From Saprospiraceae bacterium (GTDB lineage: Bacteria > Bacteroidota > Bacteroidia > Chitinophagales > Saprospiraceae): DNA of 64,000 bases. The translations under genes and the position numbers were made by a program. Below, one piece after another: positions 1 to 9,207 of the stretch; positions within the stretch are counted from its first letter, which is position 1; every line of letters begins with the position of its first letter. The stretch covers positions 682,001-746,000 of the forward strand of contig JADJTQ010000001.1 in NCBI GenBank assembly GCA_016711125.1. The letters are read 5' to 3'. The notes below the pieces were generated by a model that worked only from the letters and a program-made list of their open reading frames with translations, was not told the DNA's origin and made no database searches.

Positions 1-6
1 GTGCTA

Positions 7-19
7 GTGTCATGTCACA
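7..19 (+). repeat. left terminal inverted repeat of the IS630 element
   Basis: Thirteen bases GTGTCATGTCACA match perfectly the reverse complement of 1197-1209. The TA at 5-6 is the presumed target duplication. Confidence 0.88.
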
Positions 20-20
20 C

Positions 21-1144
21 TTAAATTGACGGATACAGTTTTTTTAATTTTATTCGAGCGTCCTTGTCGGTAAATTGCCAATTGATCTTATTTTTCTTGT
101 TATTTCGTTGATTTTGCCATGCTTCAATTTCAATTTCTATCTGCTCCCTACTGTCTATGTGCCGGTTCAAACATTGTTTATTCATGACATTTAGTTCGAT
201 CTCAGCCATATTAATCCAAGAGCCATGTTTTGGTGTGAATATGAGTTCTATCTTATCCAGTAATCGTTTGGCGATATTCGGTTTAAAGGTTTCATAAAAG
301 GCACCTGTGCAATGAGTTGAATAATTATCCAATACCAAGGTGATTCTTTTCGACCTTGGGTAATAGGTGTCTATAAGGTCCTTGATAAACTTTGCCCAGT
401 CTTTTTTAGTTTTCAGATCGGTCACTTCGGCAAATCGTTTCCCCGCTAATGGCTCACTAGCCATGAAGATATTACAAACTCCATGACGAAAATATTCATA
501 ATCAATACGGGCATCTTGCCCCTTCTTCATTGGTATGCCTATCCGTGTTTCACGAATTAACTGCTTACTTGTTTCATCCATACAAATCACGGGATTATAT
601 CGATCATATGGCCTTTTATACACTTCCAAGACCTTTTCCATATCTGCTACAAACTGTCCATTGGATTCCGGAGGAATTACCCATTCTTTGACTTTCCAAG
701 GTTTGAGTTCGTTTTTTTAAAATCCGCCTAACGGTCTCGTAAGAAATATCCTCCACATAATTAAGCTCGATCATTTTGTCTGCCAATAACCGGAGGGACC
801 ATTTCCCATATCCCGTTGGTGGGTTGCTACAACTCAGTGCGATCAAGGGCGCCTCCACATCTCCATCTGCCTGCTTTTCATAAACACGCGGACTAGGTCT
901 ACGTTCTAAAGAGGCTTCAAAACCTTCCTCGAGAAACTTCTTTTCACTCGGTCTATCGTTCGCATCCCGACCTTAAGAACCTGGCTAATTTGCTCATTAG
1001 TTATCTTATCTGCATACCTCCCTTCATCACAGTTCAAAAGTATATAAGCCGTTCGGAATGTCTGTGAACTGTGACGTCCTTATTAATAATCGACATAAGC
1101 TCATCACGTTCATTTTTTGTAAGTGCAATCCTATATTTAACCAT
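21..1144 (-). pseudogene. IS630-family transposase, three frameshifts
   Basis: Read from ATG at 1144, the gene starts with MVKYRIALTKNERDELMSII and shifts frame near 1078. It continues as a helix-turn-helix region (KITNEQISQVLKVGMRTIDR), shifts again near 936-942, and runs through a second DNA-binding segment (GYGKWSLRLLADKMIE). It shifts a third time at a run of seven A (712-718, minus-strand sense), then continues as the catalytic domain. All three DDE residues are visible: D in CMDETSKQ, D in LVLDNYSTH and E in SWINMAEIELN. Restoring the three frames gives a normal-length IS630 transposase of about 370 residues. An A7 run can serve programmed frameshifting in some insertion sequences, but the two further breaks make this copy non-functional as written. 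It could still be mobilised by a related enzyme because the ends are intact. Confidence 0.9.
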
Positions 1145-1196
1145 AACTAATAGTTTTGGTCAAATATAAATAAATTTTCTAATACGTCATATCACA

Positions 1197-1209
1197 TGTG
1201 ACATGACAC
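1197..1209 (-). repeat. right terminal inverted repeat of the IS630 element
   Basis: TGTGACATGACAC, the reverse complement of 7-19, followed by TA at 1210-1211. This end lies just upstream of the transposase start codon at 1144. Confidence 0.88.
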
Positions 1210-1343
1210 TAGTGCCTGGGTGGTGTGGTCGTCGGCCATTATGTAGATGATGTTCGGTTTTGAAAGTCTCCCTTATTTTCTTTTTTACATGAAAAAACAA
1301 AAAGAATCAATACGACTAAAAATGTAAATCCACGCAGTGTACC
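1210..1343 (-). pseudogene. N-terminal remnant of a second sulfatase, interrupted by the IS630 element
   Basis: Minus-strand translation shows a lipoprotein leader (VVLILFVFSCKKENKGDF, Cys codon at 1287-1289). One frame away follows KPNIIYIMADDHTTQAL, the classic start of a type I sulfatase in which the DD pair binds calcium. The two parts join if one A is restored in the A run at 1258-1261. No ATG is visible: a stop lies at 1344-1346, so the true start is lost or also damaged. The reading frame runs into the IS630 end at 1209; the rest of the gene should continue to the left of position 5, outside the window. It lies about 140 bp downstream of, and in the same direction as, the intact sulfatase, so the two probably formed a tandem pair. 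Confidence 0.75.
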
Positions 1344-1483
1344 TTATTTATTTAATGACAAATAGTTAATGTTTTTTTATTCGTCTAAGACTATCTAGGA
1401 AATAGCAGATTTTTATTTAACCTTCAATGCACCGTCTCGATCTTATCCATGGGGTTTTCACAGAATGAAAAGATTTTAATCTT

Positions 1484-3325
1484 TTACAGTTTTTCTATTT
1501 CCGTATAATAGGATGGTATTTCACTTCCGTCAATCGTCTTAAAACTACTCATAAGCTGATAACTTCCCCGTTGCAATTCACCTTCCAGTTCCGCATATGT
1601 CTTGTTTGCATCAACATTGGCTTCAAATAGAGTTTTGTCAATCCTAAGTTGGGCACTGGTAGGTTGGAGTGTCTTTCCCAAAGGTAAACCATCTCGATAA
1701 GCGTTTGATGAAATGGCATCAACGGCAGCATTTAATTTCAGTCCCGCCTCTGGTGGATAGCGATGTAATTTAAATCGATAGTAACCATCTGTCTCCACTT
1801 TAATACTATAGTAGCCTTTAGGAAAAAATTCACCTTTTCTTATTTGTACCTGGTTCCAGGGAAGATTTTCATCTGTATGCATGTCGTGAATGGTAATCAA
1901 GACTATTTCAGCATGACTGTTGCCAATCGGAATTTCCGCGTATCTAAAATCAGGTTCAGCGTTCGCCCACCATTGATTGTAAAAGGCCTGCATTTTAGCA
2001 ACCATGTTAGGATTTTGCCCCGCTAAATCATTTTTCTGGCTCGGGTCCGACAAGGTGTGGTACAATTCTTTACCATCAATCAAGCGCCATTCGCTAGACA
2101 TTACACAACTGTTTTTTCCTTTTATAGGCCATTGGTCTCTTTGTGTGTCAACAACCAGCATGCGGTCCAGCCTTTTTTCTTGTCCGTTAAATATGCTTGC
2201 CAAACTACGTCCGTCCAGTGGCTTTTTTGCCTGATAAGAAATATTGGTCAAATCAGTCAGCGTGGGTAAAAGATCGACATGAGCACTCAATACATTGATA
2301 GTGGTTTTTTGAAGAATATTTCCGTTAGGCCAACTTATGAAAAAAGGCACCCGGTGTCCTCCATCATAATGACTACCCTTGGTTCCGCGCAAACCAGCAT
2401 TATACCCCAATTCCCTATTCTCGTCTTTCAGGAATTTTATTCCATTGGCGGTGCCATTGTCTGTCATAAAAATGAGGATCGTATTGTCATAAATTCCTAG
2501 CTCTTTCAGTGCGTTGAGCAGTTTACCAAAATTGTCATCAATGTTCGAGATCATTCCATAAAATCGCTTTTGATCTTCAGTAAGTGGTGCAGATTCGTAT
2601 AACTTGGCGTATGCCGAAGGGACATTGTAGGGTGAGTGTGCGGCATTGGGTGCCAGATAGAGAAAAAATGGTTGATCGCCCACCTTTGATATATAATCGA
2701 TCGCCTCATCAAACCAAACATCGCTGCAATAGCCTGTGAATTTTTCAGGGATTCCATTTCTAAAGTAGGTGTCATCAAAATAGTCATTGTTCCAGTAGTC
2801 GGGGGTTTGGTTTATACCGCCACCACCATGATACAAGGCGTTTTGAAATCCCCGGTCATGGGGACGAAAGGGATAATTATCACCCAGGTGCCATTTACCA
2901 AACATGGCTGTTTGGTAGTTATTCCGCTTAAAAACTTGCGCCATGGTTTCTTCATCTTCCAGCAGGATCGAACAGCCGGCGATGGTGTGCCATGCGTTGT
3001 TTCGATTGGCATTGCGTCCAGTCATCAGTCCTGCTCTACTGGGTGAACAGGTGGTGCCCACATGAAAATTTGTAAGCTCCAGAGCTTCTCCAGCAAAAGC
3101 ATCTAGTTGGGGTGTTTTCAAGCACGGATTTCCATGATATCCCAGATCACCATAACCCTGGTCATCCGTAAATACAATGATTACGTTGGGTTTTAAAACA
3201 GCAGTCGGATCTTGTTTTTGACCAGACTTACAAGAAACTAAAGTTAAGGTGCACCAAAAGATCAAGGCAAGATACCGGGCAGAGGACGTGCAAATTGAGA
3301 CCATATTAAAGGGTGCTGATTTCAT
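1484..3325 (-). CDS. lipoprotein sulfatase (type I, formylglycine-dependent)
   Basis: This 613-residue arylsulfatase-like enzyme is predicted to remove sulfate esters from carbohydrates at the cell envelope. The N-terminus has a lipoprotein signal with lipobox LVSC (Cys32). The alkaline-phosphatase-like fold starts with NVIIVFTDDQGYGDLG (calcium-binding D54, D55). The sulfatase signature TCSPSRAGLMTGR follows, with Cys93 the residue converted to formylglycine, so maturation needs an FGE or anSME enzyme encoded elsewhere. GKWHLGD (Lys about 143) and FMTDNGTANG further support an intact active site. The last 140 residues or so form an extra beta-rich region after the sulfatase domain. Met8 is an alternative start. 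The exact polysaccharide substrate cannot be read from the sequence; the nearby GH9 gene and second sulfatase remnant suggest a sulfated-glycan theme. Confidence 0.93.
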   Translation of the reverse strand: MKSAPFNMVSICTSSARYLALIFWCTLTLVSCKSGQKQDPTAVLKPNVIIVFTDDQGYGDLGYHGNPCLKTPQLDAFAGEALELTNFHVGTTCSPSRAGLMTGRNANRNNAWHTIAGCSILLEDEETMAQVFKRNNYQTAMFGKWHLGDNYPFRPHDRGFQNALYHGGGGINQTPDYWNNDYFDDTYFRNGIPEKFTGYCSDVWFDEAIDYISKVGDQPFFLYLAPNAAHSPYNVPSAYAKLYESAPLTEDQKRFYGMISNIDDNFGKLLNALKELGIYDNTILIFMTDNGTANGIKFLKDENRELGYNAGLRGTKGSHYDGGHRVPFFISWPNGNILQKTTINVLSAHVDLLPTLTDLTNISYQAKKPLDGRSLASIFNGQEKRLDRMLVVDTQRDQWPIKGKNSCVMSSEWRLIDGKELYHTLSDPSQKNDLAGQNPNMVAKMQAFYNQWWANAEPDFRYAEIPIGNSHAEIVLITIHDMHTDENLPWNQVQIRKGEFFPKGYYSIKVETDGYYRFKLHRYPPEAGLKLNAAVDAISSNAYRDGLPLGKTLQPTSAQLRIDKTLFEANVDANKTYAELEGELQRGSYQLMSSFKTIDGSEIPSYYTEIEKL

Positions 3326-3608
3326 ATTACGTAAATTTCCACTAATTCCTAAACATGTTATTGAACATATATATTTGAATTTCAGATAGTATGTAGTTCC
3401 GTCAAATCCTTATTGTAGGATTAGATACACAGAAGAAGCTTTTTCAGCTCCTTTTGATCAATTTAATCGATTTTCTAATCTAAAGGACCAGGCGATTTTT
3501 TGTCTCATGTGGTTCACTGATTTCTGTCTTTCTGCTGGATTCTTTTGTTTGGATCTTTGCTTTTATTTTTCCTTCTTACTTTTTGGTGGCAAAAAGTAAC
3601 AAAAACCA

Positions 3609-3797
3609 CCGTCTGCATATTTTGGTGACCCACAATCCAAAGCTTCCGCTGAATTCTATAAGGCTACCTTGTCGATTTCAAGGTCGGATTCAAAAATGAT
3701 AACATTGCGAAATATCATAACGTCTGCAAGCCCTCCGCTGTATAGAATTCTCACGCTCCAGCTTTGGTGTGGGGCCCCACCAAAACATGCTAAGACG
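3609..3797. repeat. long imperfect inverted repeat
   Basis: The left arm (3609-3660, beginning CCGTCTGCATATTTTGGTG and ending GAATTCTAT) pairs with the right arm (3741-3797, ATAGAATTC ... AAGACGG) over about 50 bp with small gaps. The arms enclose about 80 bp. The arms would make a large hairpin in DNA or RNA. A 61-codon open frame on the minus strand across the right arm appears to be a by-product of the repeat rather than a gene. Confidence 0.65.
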
Positions 3798-4413
3798 GAG
3801 GGCCAAACCAATTTGTTTTCTCTTTCATAAACCTGCCGCATGTATTTCTGGCGTTCGGATGAGTCTTTTTGGCAGGATTGTTAGTTTTCTAATGTAAACC
3901 CCCCTGCTTCCAATACTTTTATTTTGAGCTCACTATCTTCTTCAATCCTCAGACATAGACCATCAAGTGCGTAATATCAGGTCAGCACCCATATTAAATC
4001 GCTGTTAGGAGGTTTTTTACTCCCAGGTTTGCTGAAGCTAATGTTTTTTTCTTAGACCACTAAATTCACCCATCGAGTGATTTTTTGAACCCGCATTTTG
4101 CATTGGGAAAATCCAATGCATAATTTGACGATTGAAAATCAAGCAATTAGACTGAGTATATGAAAACCAAAGTGGTTATTTTCAATATCAGGGTTTAACC
4201 CTGACAAATCATTGATTCTCAATGATTTCGTCAGCCCTCCGGGCGGAATATTCATTTCTAATGAAGATTCCGGGTTGAAAAAGTGATGGGCGGACTTGTT
4301 CTAGGATATCGTGGTGCTAGACTGTGGTGGTTTGGAAATCCGGATCGAACTTTTTTTAAATATCAATTGGCGGTTACTTTCTGATAAATAGGGAATGAAT
4401 TAATTTCGAGTAT

Positions 4414-4607
4414 AACCCAGAAGGGGTGAACTGATACTAACACTCATCATCGATCCTTGGAAAAACCCAGAAAGGGTGAAATAATCAATATATTTCTTCA
4501 AACAGATACCTTTCAGGAAGACGATCTCAGGTCTGCTTTATACCACCCCTTCAGGGTTATGTCCTGAGATCATTTTAAATTATGATCTTATCACCCCTTC
4601 GGGGTTT
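4414..4607. repeat. four copies of a 16-bp AACCC-GAAGGGGTGA motif, two per orientation
   Basis: Direct copies lie at 4414-4429 (AACCCAGAAGGGGTGA) and 4464-4479 (AACCCAGAAAGGGTGA). Inverted copies lie at 4542-4558 (ACCACCCCTTCAGGGTT) and 4591-4607 (TCACCCCTTCGGGGTTT). Each copy is itself a weak palindrome (CCC...GGG), and opposing copies could pair with each other. There is no coding content; the pattern fits a small interspersed intergenic repeat. Confidence 0.7.
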
Positions 4608-4770
4608 CAAACATGTCTATATAAATATCCCAAAAGTGGTACAAAAAGCTTGAGTCAATTAATCCAACGTTAAAGTAGGTAAGGAGATTTTTTGTTGGCT
4701 CTCCAATATCCCTTCCATCATTCATACTTATTTGGAGGGATTGAAAAGCCTGGCAAGGGCACTTTTGTGT

Positions 4771-6891
4771 TTAATTCTGTTTCAATATCTTCTGTACGCA
4801 AAGTATCTGATTCAGTAGATTTTCCACCCGGATTAGAAAGGTGCCGGCTGGCAAAGCGGATAGATTGACTACGGCATCAGTTCCCAAATGATCAATGGTT
4901 TGATGAAGGACTCCAGAACTATCATAAATCTCCATTTTATAGCGGTCCAGTGCTCCCTTTATGTGAAAAAAGCCATTCGTTGGATTCGGATAGATCTCAA
5001 CACAATCCTGGATCAACTGGATGTTAGCAGTACTTGTGACGGTCGCAGTGCTGACATATTGAGCCAATAACCGAATATAGGCAGCCTGATAATAAATGGC
5101 CGGCTCGGTGATTTCCCATGAATTTTGTGGCGATCCTGTGTTAAAATCCAGATAAGATTTTTGCGGTGGTTGTCCTGATGGTGGGTTAAGACTACCCACG
5201 GAAAAATCCTTATTGGGACCGCCTACCAGAAACCCAGGTGCAGGCCCTAGGCTTGAATTAAGTGCATGGTCCCAAACAGTGCCATCATTAAACCAGCTAT
5301 GATAGATTTCGTTGGCACATCGATCACCTCCAAAGCCATACATATTGGATAGATATACCAAACCCATGGGGTTTACTCCATGAAAGTAATGTAGTAATTC
5401 AGCTGCTTTCTCCTCCATCTGGACATTGGCATTGGGCATTACCGAGTATTTCACCATGATGTTGCACAGATTGCCCATATTGGCTTTCGGCATATTGCTA
5501 CCCCAATGATACATCCAGTCCGGAGCGGTGGCTCGATAAAGATCATCGGTGCCCAAGGAAAAGAAGCCATTGTAGTTATTATTTACGTCTGTGTTAGCTG
5601 AGCTTAAAATAGCCGCTTTGACCGTCGGGTTAGCTCCAGAAAGGGTGGTGTATAGGAGCAAAGCCTCGATGATGTCATTGCGATATGGACCCCAGAAACT
5701 GTTAGAGATAGGCTCTACATCATCATAGTAGGTAGTCACAAAGGAATTGTAGGAGGGATTGCCAGTAAGGTCAAACAGATGAACCGCTGCCACCAATGCT
5801 GCTGCTTTCTGATCGTCGGGAGACCAGTCGGCATCACCTGCCTTGATTGTGCCATCATCACATCCGGTTTCCAGCGTGCCGGCATTAAATCGGCTGATAA
5901 AAAAGTCCCAGCACGCAACGGCCCTGGTCTGAAGCGCTTGGGCATACACTTGCATACCCGGCTGATTATCGAAGACCTTGACGGCATGAGCAAACATACT
6001 GGCGATAGCGATCGAAGCAGCCGTACAAGTCGGACCATAGTACCTCGGATCGGTATTTGCACTTGCAGGTGCCGCCGCATTGTGATTATAATTAATACTG
6101 CCCATCTTGATCTGGGCAGTCCCATTACTATGACTCATTTTCATGAGCCAATCCAACTCCCATTTGATTTCGTCAATCAGATCAGGTAGTCCGTTACCGC
6201 TTTCAGGCCAATTCCAGTCATCACCAAAAATGGAAGGATTTTCCTCAAAAGCCCATAACAGCTGGTGTACTGGGTGATGAGCAAAAGTCACATATTTATT
6301 ATAGTCGCCGGCATCAAACCAACCACCTGTCAAATCTTTTTCCAGACTGGCGTTGCCCTGGTCATATACATAGCGACAATGAGCATCTTGTAGCTGATTG
6401 TTAAAATTCATACCATCCGTCCAATTGCCCGCAGCATAAGGTGCTTCTTTGGTTGCATTACAGCGATTGTAATAGAAAGCCCTGACAGCAGCATTAAGAA
6501 TCAACTGATAGGGATTATCATCGATTCTAAAGGGAGTTGATCGGTGGGTCGTGGTTGGATCATAAACGTAGTATGTGCCGGCCGTAGTCACTGAAGTAAA
6601 ATCGAACCACCAACCCTTGTCGCCTGATTGACTCTGAGTAGCTCCTCCGTTCCAAGCGGAGATACTTCCGGAATAGACTAAGTTTTCGGAGAGAAAGTCC
6701 CGGACCTCTAACGCCACTCCTGGCTGATAGGAGTCAGCGGCATTAAAACCAATCTGTGGGTCGCTAATCACCGCCCACTTATCCGCTTGAGTTAAGTAAC
6801 CGAATTGATCTACGAATATGAATTTACTGGGTTGAGCGAAAAGCATACTATAACTCACCAGGACAACTAGAATTGGGGTCGTTTTATTCAA
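4771..6891 (-). CDS. secreted GH9 endoglucanase with T9SS sorting domain
   Basis: This 706-residue glycoside hydrolase family 9 enzyme (cellulase/beta-glucanase type) acts by inverting hydrolysis. It has a signal peptide (about 1-19, ending MLFAQ) and an N-terminal Ig-like domain typical of this family (about 20-120, starting FVDQFGYLTQADKWAVI). The (alpha/alpha)6 catalytic domain spans about 125-620. GGWFDAGDYNKYV (189-201) carries the catalytic Asp pair (D193, D196). Near the end, NSWEITEPAIYYQAAYI carries the expected acid Glu. The last 77 residues or so (VEIYPNPTNGFFHI ... KILKQN) are a T9SS type A sorting domain, so the enzyme is expected to be exported and anchored at the surface. It is divergent from the EamA transporter, with 149 bp between start codons. 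Substrate could be cellulose or another beta-glucan. Confidence 0.95.
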   Translation of the reverse strand: MNKTTPILVVLVSYSMLFAQPSKFIFVDQFGYLTQADKWAVISDPQIGFNAADSYQPGVALEVRDFLSENLVYSGSISAWNGGATQSQSGDKGWWFDFTSVTTAGTYYVYDPTTTHRSTPFRIDDNPYQLILNAAVRAFYYNRCNATKEAPYAAGNWTDGMNFNNQLQDAHCRYVYDQGNASLEKDLTGGWFDAGDYNKYVTFAHHPVHQLLWAFEENPSIFGDDWNWPESGNGLPDLIDEIKWELDWLMKMSHSNGTAQIKMGSINYNHNAAAPASANTDPRYYGPTCTAASIAIASMFAHAVKVFDNQPGMQVYAQALQTRAVACWDFFISRFNAGTLETGCDDGTIKAGDADWSPDDQKAAALVAAVHLFDLTGNPSYNSFVTTYYDDVEPISNSFWGPYRNDIIEALLLYTTLSGANPTVKAAILSSANTDVNNNYNGFFSLGTDDLYRATAPDWMYHWGSNMPKANMGNLCNIMVKYSVMPNANVQMEEKAAELLHYFHGVNPMGLVYLSNMYGFGGDRCANEIYHSWFNDGTVWDHALNSSLGPAPGFLVGGPNKDFSVGSLNPPSGQPPQKSYLDFNTGSPQNSWEITEPAIYYQAAYIRLLAQYVSTATVTSTANIQLIQDCVEIYPNPTNGFFHIKGALDRYKMEIYDSSGVLHQTIDHLGTDAVVNLSALPAGTFLIRVENLLNQILCVQKILKQN

Positions 6892-7040
6892 AATACTTAA
6901 GTGTTGGTGAAGAGTATGCTCGAGTGCTTCTATAACGAATCCCTCGGTTTGGAAATTGTAATTCAGAAAATCTGAGTCTGATCGCCTAAGTCTAATTCGA
7001 AAGAGTCTAACCGAACAATTCTTAATTTCCCAGCTGATTT

Positions 7041-7964
7041 ATGGAAAAGAAGCAGCAAAGTCTCGGTATCATGTTTGCCTTGGTCGGATCTTTACTATTT
7101 TCTACAAAGGCTATTTTTGTTAAGCTCGCTTATCAATATGACATTGATTCCATCTCATTGCTCCTACTTAGGATGATATTTGCCCTTCCATTTTATATTT
7201 TTATGATTTTAAGAGTGATGGGCAGCAAATGGACGCAATGGAGGACGATTCAGGGAAAACATTGGTTAGCCCTTTTGGTTGCTGCAGCATTGGGTTATTA
7301 TTTGTCGGGTCTCTTGGATTTCTTGGGCCTCCAATATATTGGTGCCAGTGTCGAAAGATTGATTTTGTTTATTTATCCCACGTTCATTGCGATCATAAGT
7401 TTTTTTGTATTCAAAGAAAGAGTGACTCTTTTGCAAGCCGGGGCTCTGGCACTTTCTTATGTTGGACTTTTATTTGTCTTTGGGCATAATTTGTCATCTG
7501 TTTCACTCGATTCTGATTTTTGGAAGGGTTCTTTATTGATTTTAGGATGTGCGGTCACTTTTGCGCTATTTCTGGTAATGAGCCAATGGCTGATACCAAA
7601 ATTTGGAGCGACTTCATTTACCAGCATTTCAATGGCTGCCGCTTGCCTTTTTGTAATTATCCATTTTCTGTTTTCTCGAAAAGTATCCGGTTTGTTTGAC
7701 TACCATCCTAGAGTTTATTTTTATACCCTGGCTATGGCAACTATTGCCACTGTAATTCCTTCATACATCGTCAACTTTGCTATCCAACGTATCGGGGCCA
7801 CTCAGTCAGCGATTTTGGCCAGTGTAGGTCCGGTCTCTACCGTGTCACTGGCCTACCTGCTTCTTGACGAGCGCCTCTTGCCGGTGCAGATGATTGGTGC
7901 CATTTTGATCATACTAGGAGTGACGGTAGTCAGCGTTGAGATGAAACGAAAAAAGCAGCCCTGA
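7041..7964 (+). CDS. EamA/DMT-family inner-membrane transporter
   Basis: The 307-residue protein has ten predicted membrane helices arranged as two EamA repeats (about 8-147 and 160-300). It begins with the typical GIMFALVGSLLFSTKAIFVKLAY and ends with YLLLDERLLPVQMIGAILIILGV, a characteristic second-repeat segment (LDE followed by G-A-x-L-I-x-G). The family comprises drug/metabolite exporters whose substrates (amino acids, nucleotides, amines) cannot be predicted from sequence alone. Start ATG at 7041 gives a short basic N-terminus before the first helix. It probably forms its own transcription unit; the next gene starts 103 bp downstream. Confidence 0.92.
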   Translation: MEKKQQSLGIMFALVGSLLFSTKAIFVKLAYQYDIDSISLLLLRMIFALPFYIFMILRVMGSKWTQWRTIQGKHWLALLVAAALGYYLSGLLDFLGLQYIGASVERLILFIYPTFIAIISFFVFKERVTLLQAGALALSYVGLLFVFGHNLSSVSLDSDFWKGSLLILGCAVTFALFLVMSQWLIPKFGATSFTSISMAAACLFVIIHFLFSRKVSGLFDYHPRVYFYTLAMATIATVIPSYIVNFAIQRIGATQSAILASVGPVSTVSLAYLLLDERLLPVQMIGAILIILGVTVVSVEMKRKKQP

Positions 7965-8067
7965 TCACAGACAGTCAAGATCGCCAAGATTTAATTTAAG
8001 CACATTTTAATTCAATTTAATCATCAGTTGTTTTATTTTGGGCGCTGGAACATTTTCTTTTAAAAAT

Positions 8068-9180
8068 ATGGTCACGCTAATTAGGATACTGAATTGCTTG
8101 CTGCTATTGCTTTTGTTCACCTTTTTAAAAGCTCAGGACCGAGCCATTGAGTTTCCGGACATACCCGGTTATCGCACATTAAAATGTGACTTTCATATTC
8201 ATTCAGTGTTTTCCGATGGATCCGTTTGGCCTGATATCCGGGTACAGGAGGCGGTCAAAGATGGGTTGGATGCGATTTCCCTAACCGAACATCTGGAATA
8301 TCAGCCTCACCTGGCAGATTTACCGCATCCCGACCGAAACCGATCTTATGAAATTGCCAAGGAATTGGCCAAGCCCTATGATCTCCTGGTAATTCACGGA
8401 GCTGAAATCACTCGAAAGCTGCCTCCGGGTCATGCTAACGCTATTTTTATTACCGATGCCAATAAGCTCAATATCAAAGATTCGATTGAAGCTTACCGGG
8501 AGGCAAATCGTCAAGGTGCATTTGTATTTTGGAATCATCCGAATTGGATTGCTCAGCAACACAGCGGCGTAGCAACGCTAACTGAACTACACAAGATGCT
8601 GATTGACAAGGGCCACTTGCATGGCATTGAAGTGGTTAATGATCTGACCTATTCGGACGAAGCTTTACAGATTTCACTCGACCACAACTTAACGATCATG
8701 GGCTGTTCCGACATTCACGGTTTGGTCGACTGGCAGTTCAGATTGGATCAGGGTGGGCACCGACCCATCACTTTGGTTTTTGCAACGGAAAAATCCGAAG
8801 CCGCTATTAAAGAAGCCCTGTTTGCTCATCGTACTGTCGCATGGTTTGATAATCTTCTCGTAGGCCAAATGCTGGTGTTAGAACCTTTGATCCGGAAATC
8901 GATCAAGATTGGTAAAGCGACATACCAGGGACCATCTTCGGTCGTTAGTGTCGAGATCGAAAATGTCTCCGACGCTACTTTTATTTTGAAAAATGAATCA
9001 ACTTATACCTTCCATAGTGACAGTGACGTGATCACGATTGAACCGAAGGGTAAAAAAGTGATCGAAGTAAAAACAGGCGAGCAGAAATCTCAGATTGAAC
9101 TCCAATTTTCTATTTTGAATGCCTTGATGGCTCCAAACCAACATCCATCCGTATCTTGGATAGTGGATGTTGATCTTTGA
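8068..9180 (+). CDS. secreted PHP-domain metal-dependent phosphoesterase-like protein
   Basis: About 370 residues from ATG 8068; an upstream in-frame TTG at 8038 would only add ten unlikely residues before the signal peptide. The signal peptide is MVTLIRILNCLLLLLLFTF. The PHP (polymerase and histidinol phosphatase) domain then shows its ordered metal ligands: DFHIHSVFSDGS (HxH and Asp), LTEHLEY, IHGAEIT, FWNHPNW and GCSDIHG. After about residue 280 there is a beta-rich tail without a recognised name. Family members hydrolyse phosphoesters or act on unknown substrates; the signal peptide places this one outside the cytoplasm. It converges with the M23-like lipoprotein gene, 27 bp apart. Confidence 0.87.
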   Translation: MVTLIRILNCLLLLLLFTFLKAQDRAIEFPDIPGYRTLKCDFHIHSVFSDGSVWPDIRVQEAVKDGLDAISLTEHLEYQPHLADLPHPDRNRSYEIAKELAKPYDLLVIHGAEITRKLPPGHANAIFITDANKLNIKDSIEAYREANRQGAFVFWNHPNWIAQQHSGVATLTELHKMLIDKGHLHGIEVVNDLTYSDEALQISLDHNLTIMGCSDIHGLVDWQFRLDQGGHRPITLVFATEKSEAAIKEALFAHRTVAWFDNLLVGQMLVLEPLIRKSIKIGKATYQGPSSVVSVEIENVSDATFILKNESTYTFHSDSDVITIEPKGKKVIEVKTGEQKSQIELQFSILNALMAPNQHPSVSWIVDVDL

Positions 9181-9207
9181 AAGGTGGTTGAAATTCAAAG
9201 AATAGGT

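Larger units (their letters stand above)
7..1209 (-). mobile_element. IS630-family insertion sequence, complete ends, broken transposase
   Basis: The element is bounded by perfect 13-bp terminal inverted repeats (7-19, GTGTCATGTCACA, and its complement at 1197-1209). An imperfect extension of similarity runs about 15 bp further inward. A TA dinucleotide lies immediately outside each end (5-6 and 1210-1211), the target duplication typical of IS630/Tc1-mariner elements. The interior of about 1.2 kb carries one transposase gene on the minus strand with a DDE catalytic domain, disabled by frameshifts. The DNA to the right of the element is the 5' part of a sulfatase gene, so the element interrupts that gene. 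Family assignment rests on the transposase motifs and TA target; the subgroup is not determined. Confidence 0.9.
3326..4770. other. 1.4-kb non-coding spacer with dispersed repeats
   Basis: No open frame here looks like a real gene. The spacer holds the upstream region of the sulfatase, a long imperfect inverted repeat (3609-3797), a short palindrome TCAGGGTTTAACCCTGA around 4187-4203, and four copies of an AACCCNGAAGGGGTGA-like motif (4414-4607). The GH9 gene ends at its right edge. Confidence 0.7.

Noticed and set aside
712..718. Run of seven A in the transposase as a programmed frameshift site
   Set aside because: Two further frameshifts in the same gene (near 939 and 1078) make decay or error a simpler explanation, and the required shift is +1 or -2 rather than the common -1.
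3656..3841. 61-codon minus-strand open frame in the spacer
   Set aside because: It lies across the arm and centre of an inverted repeat and has no start context or domain; treated as a repeat by-product.
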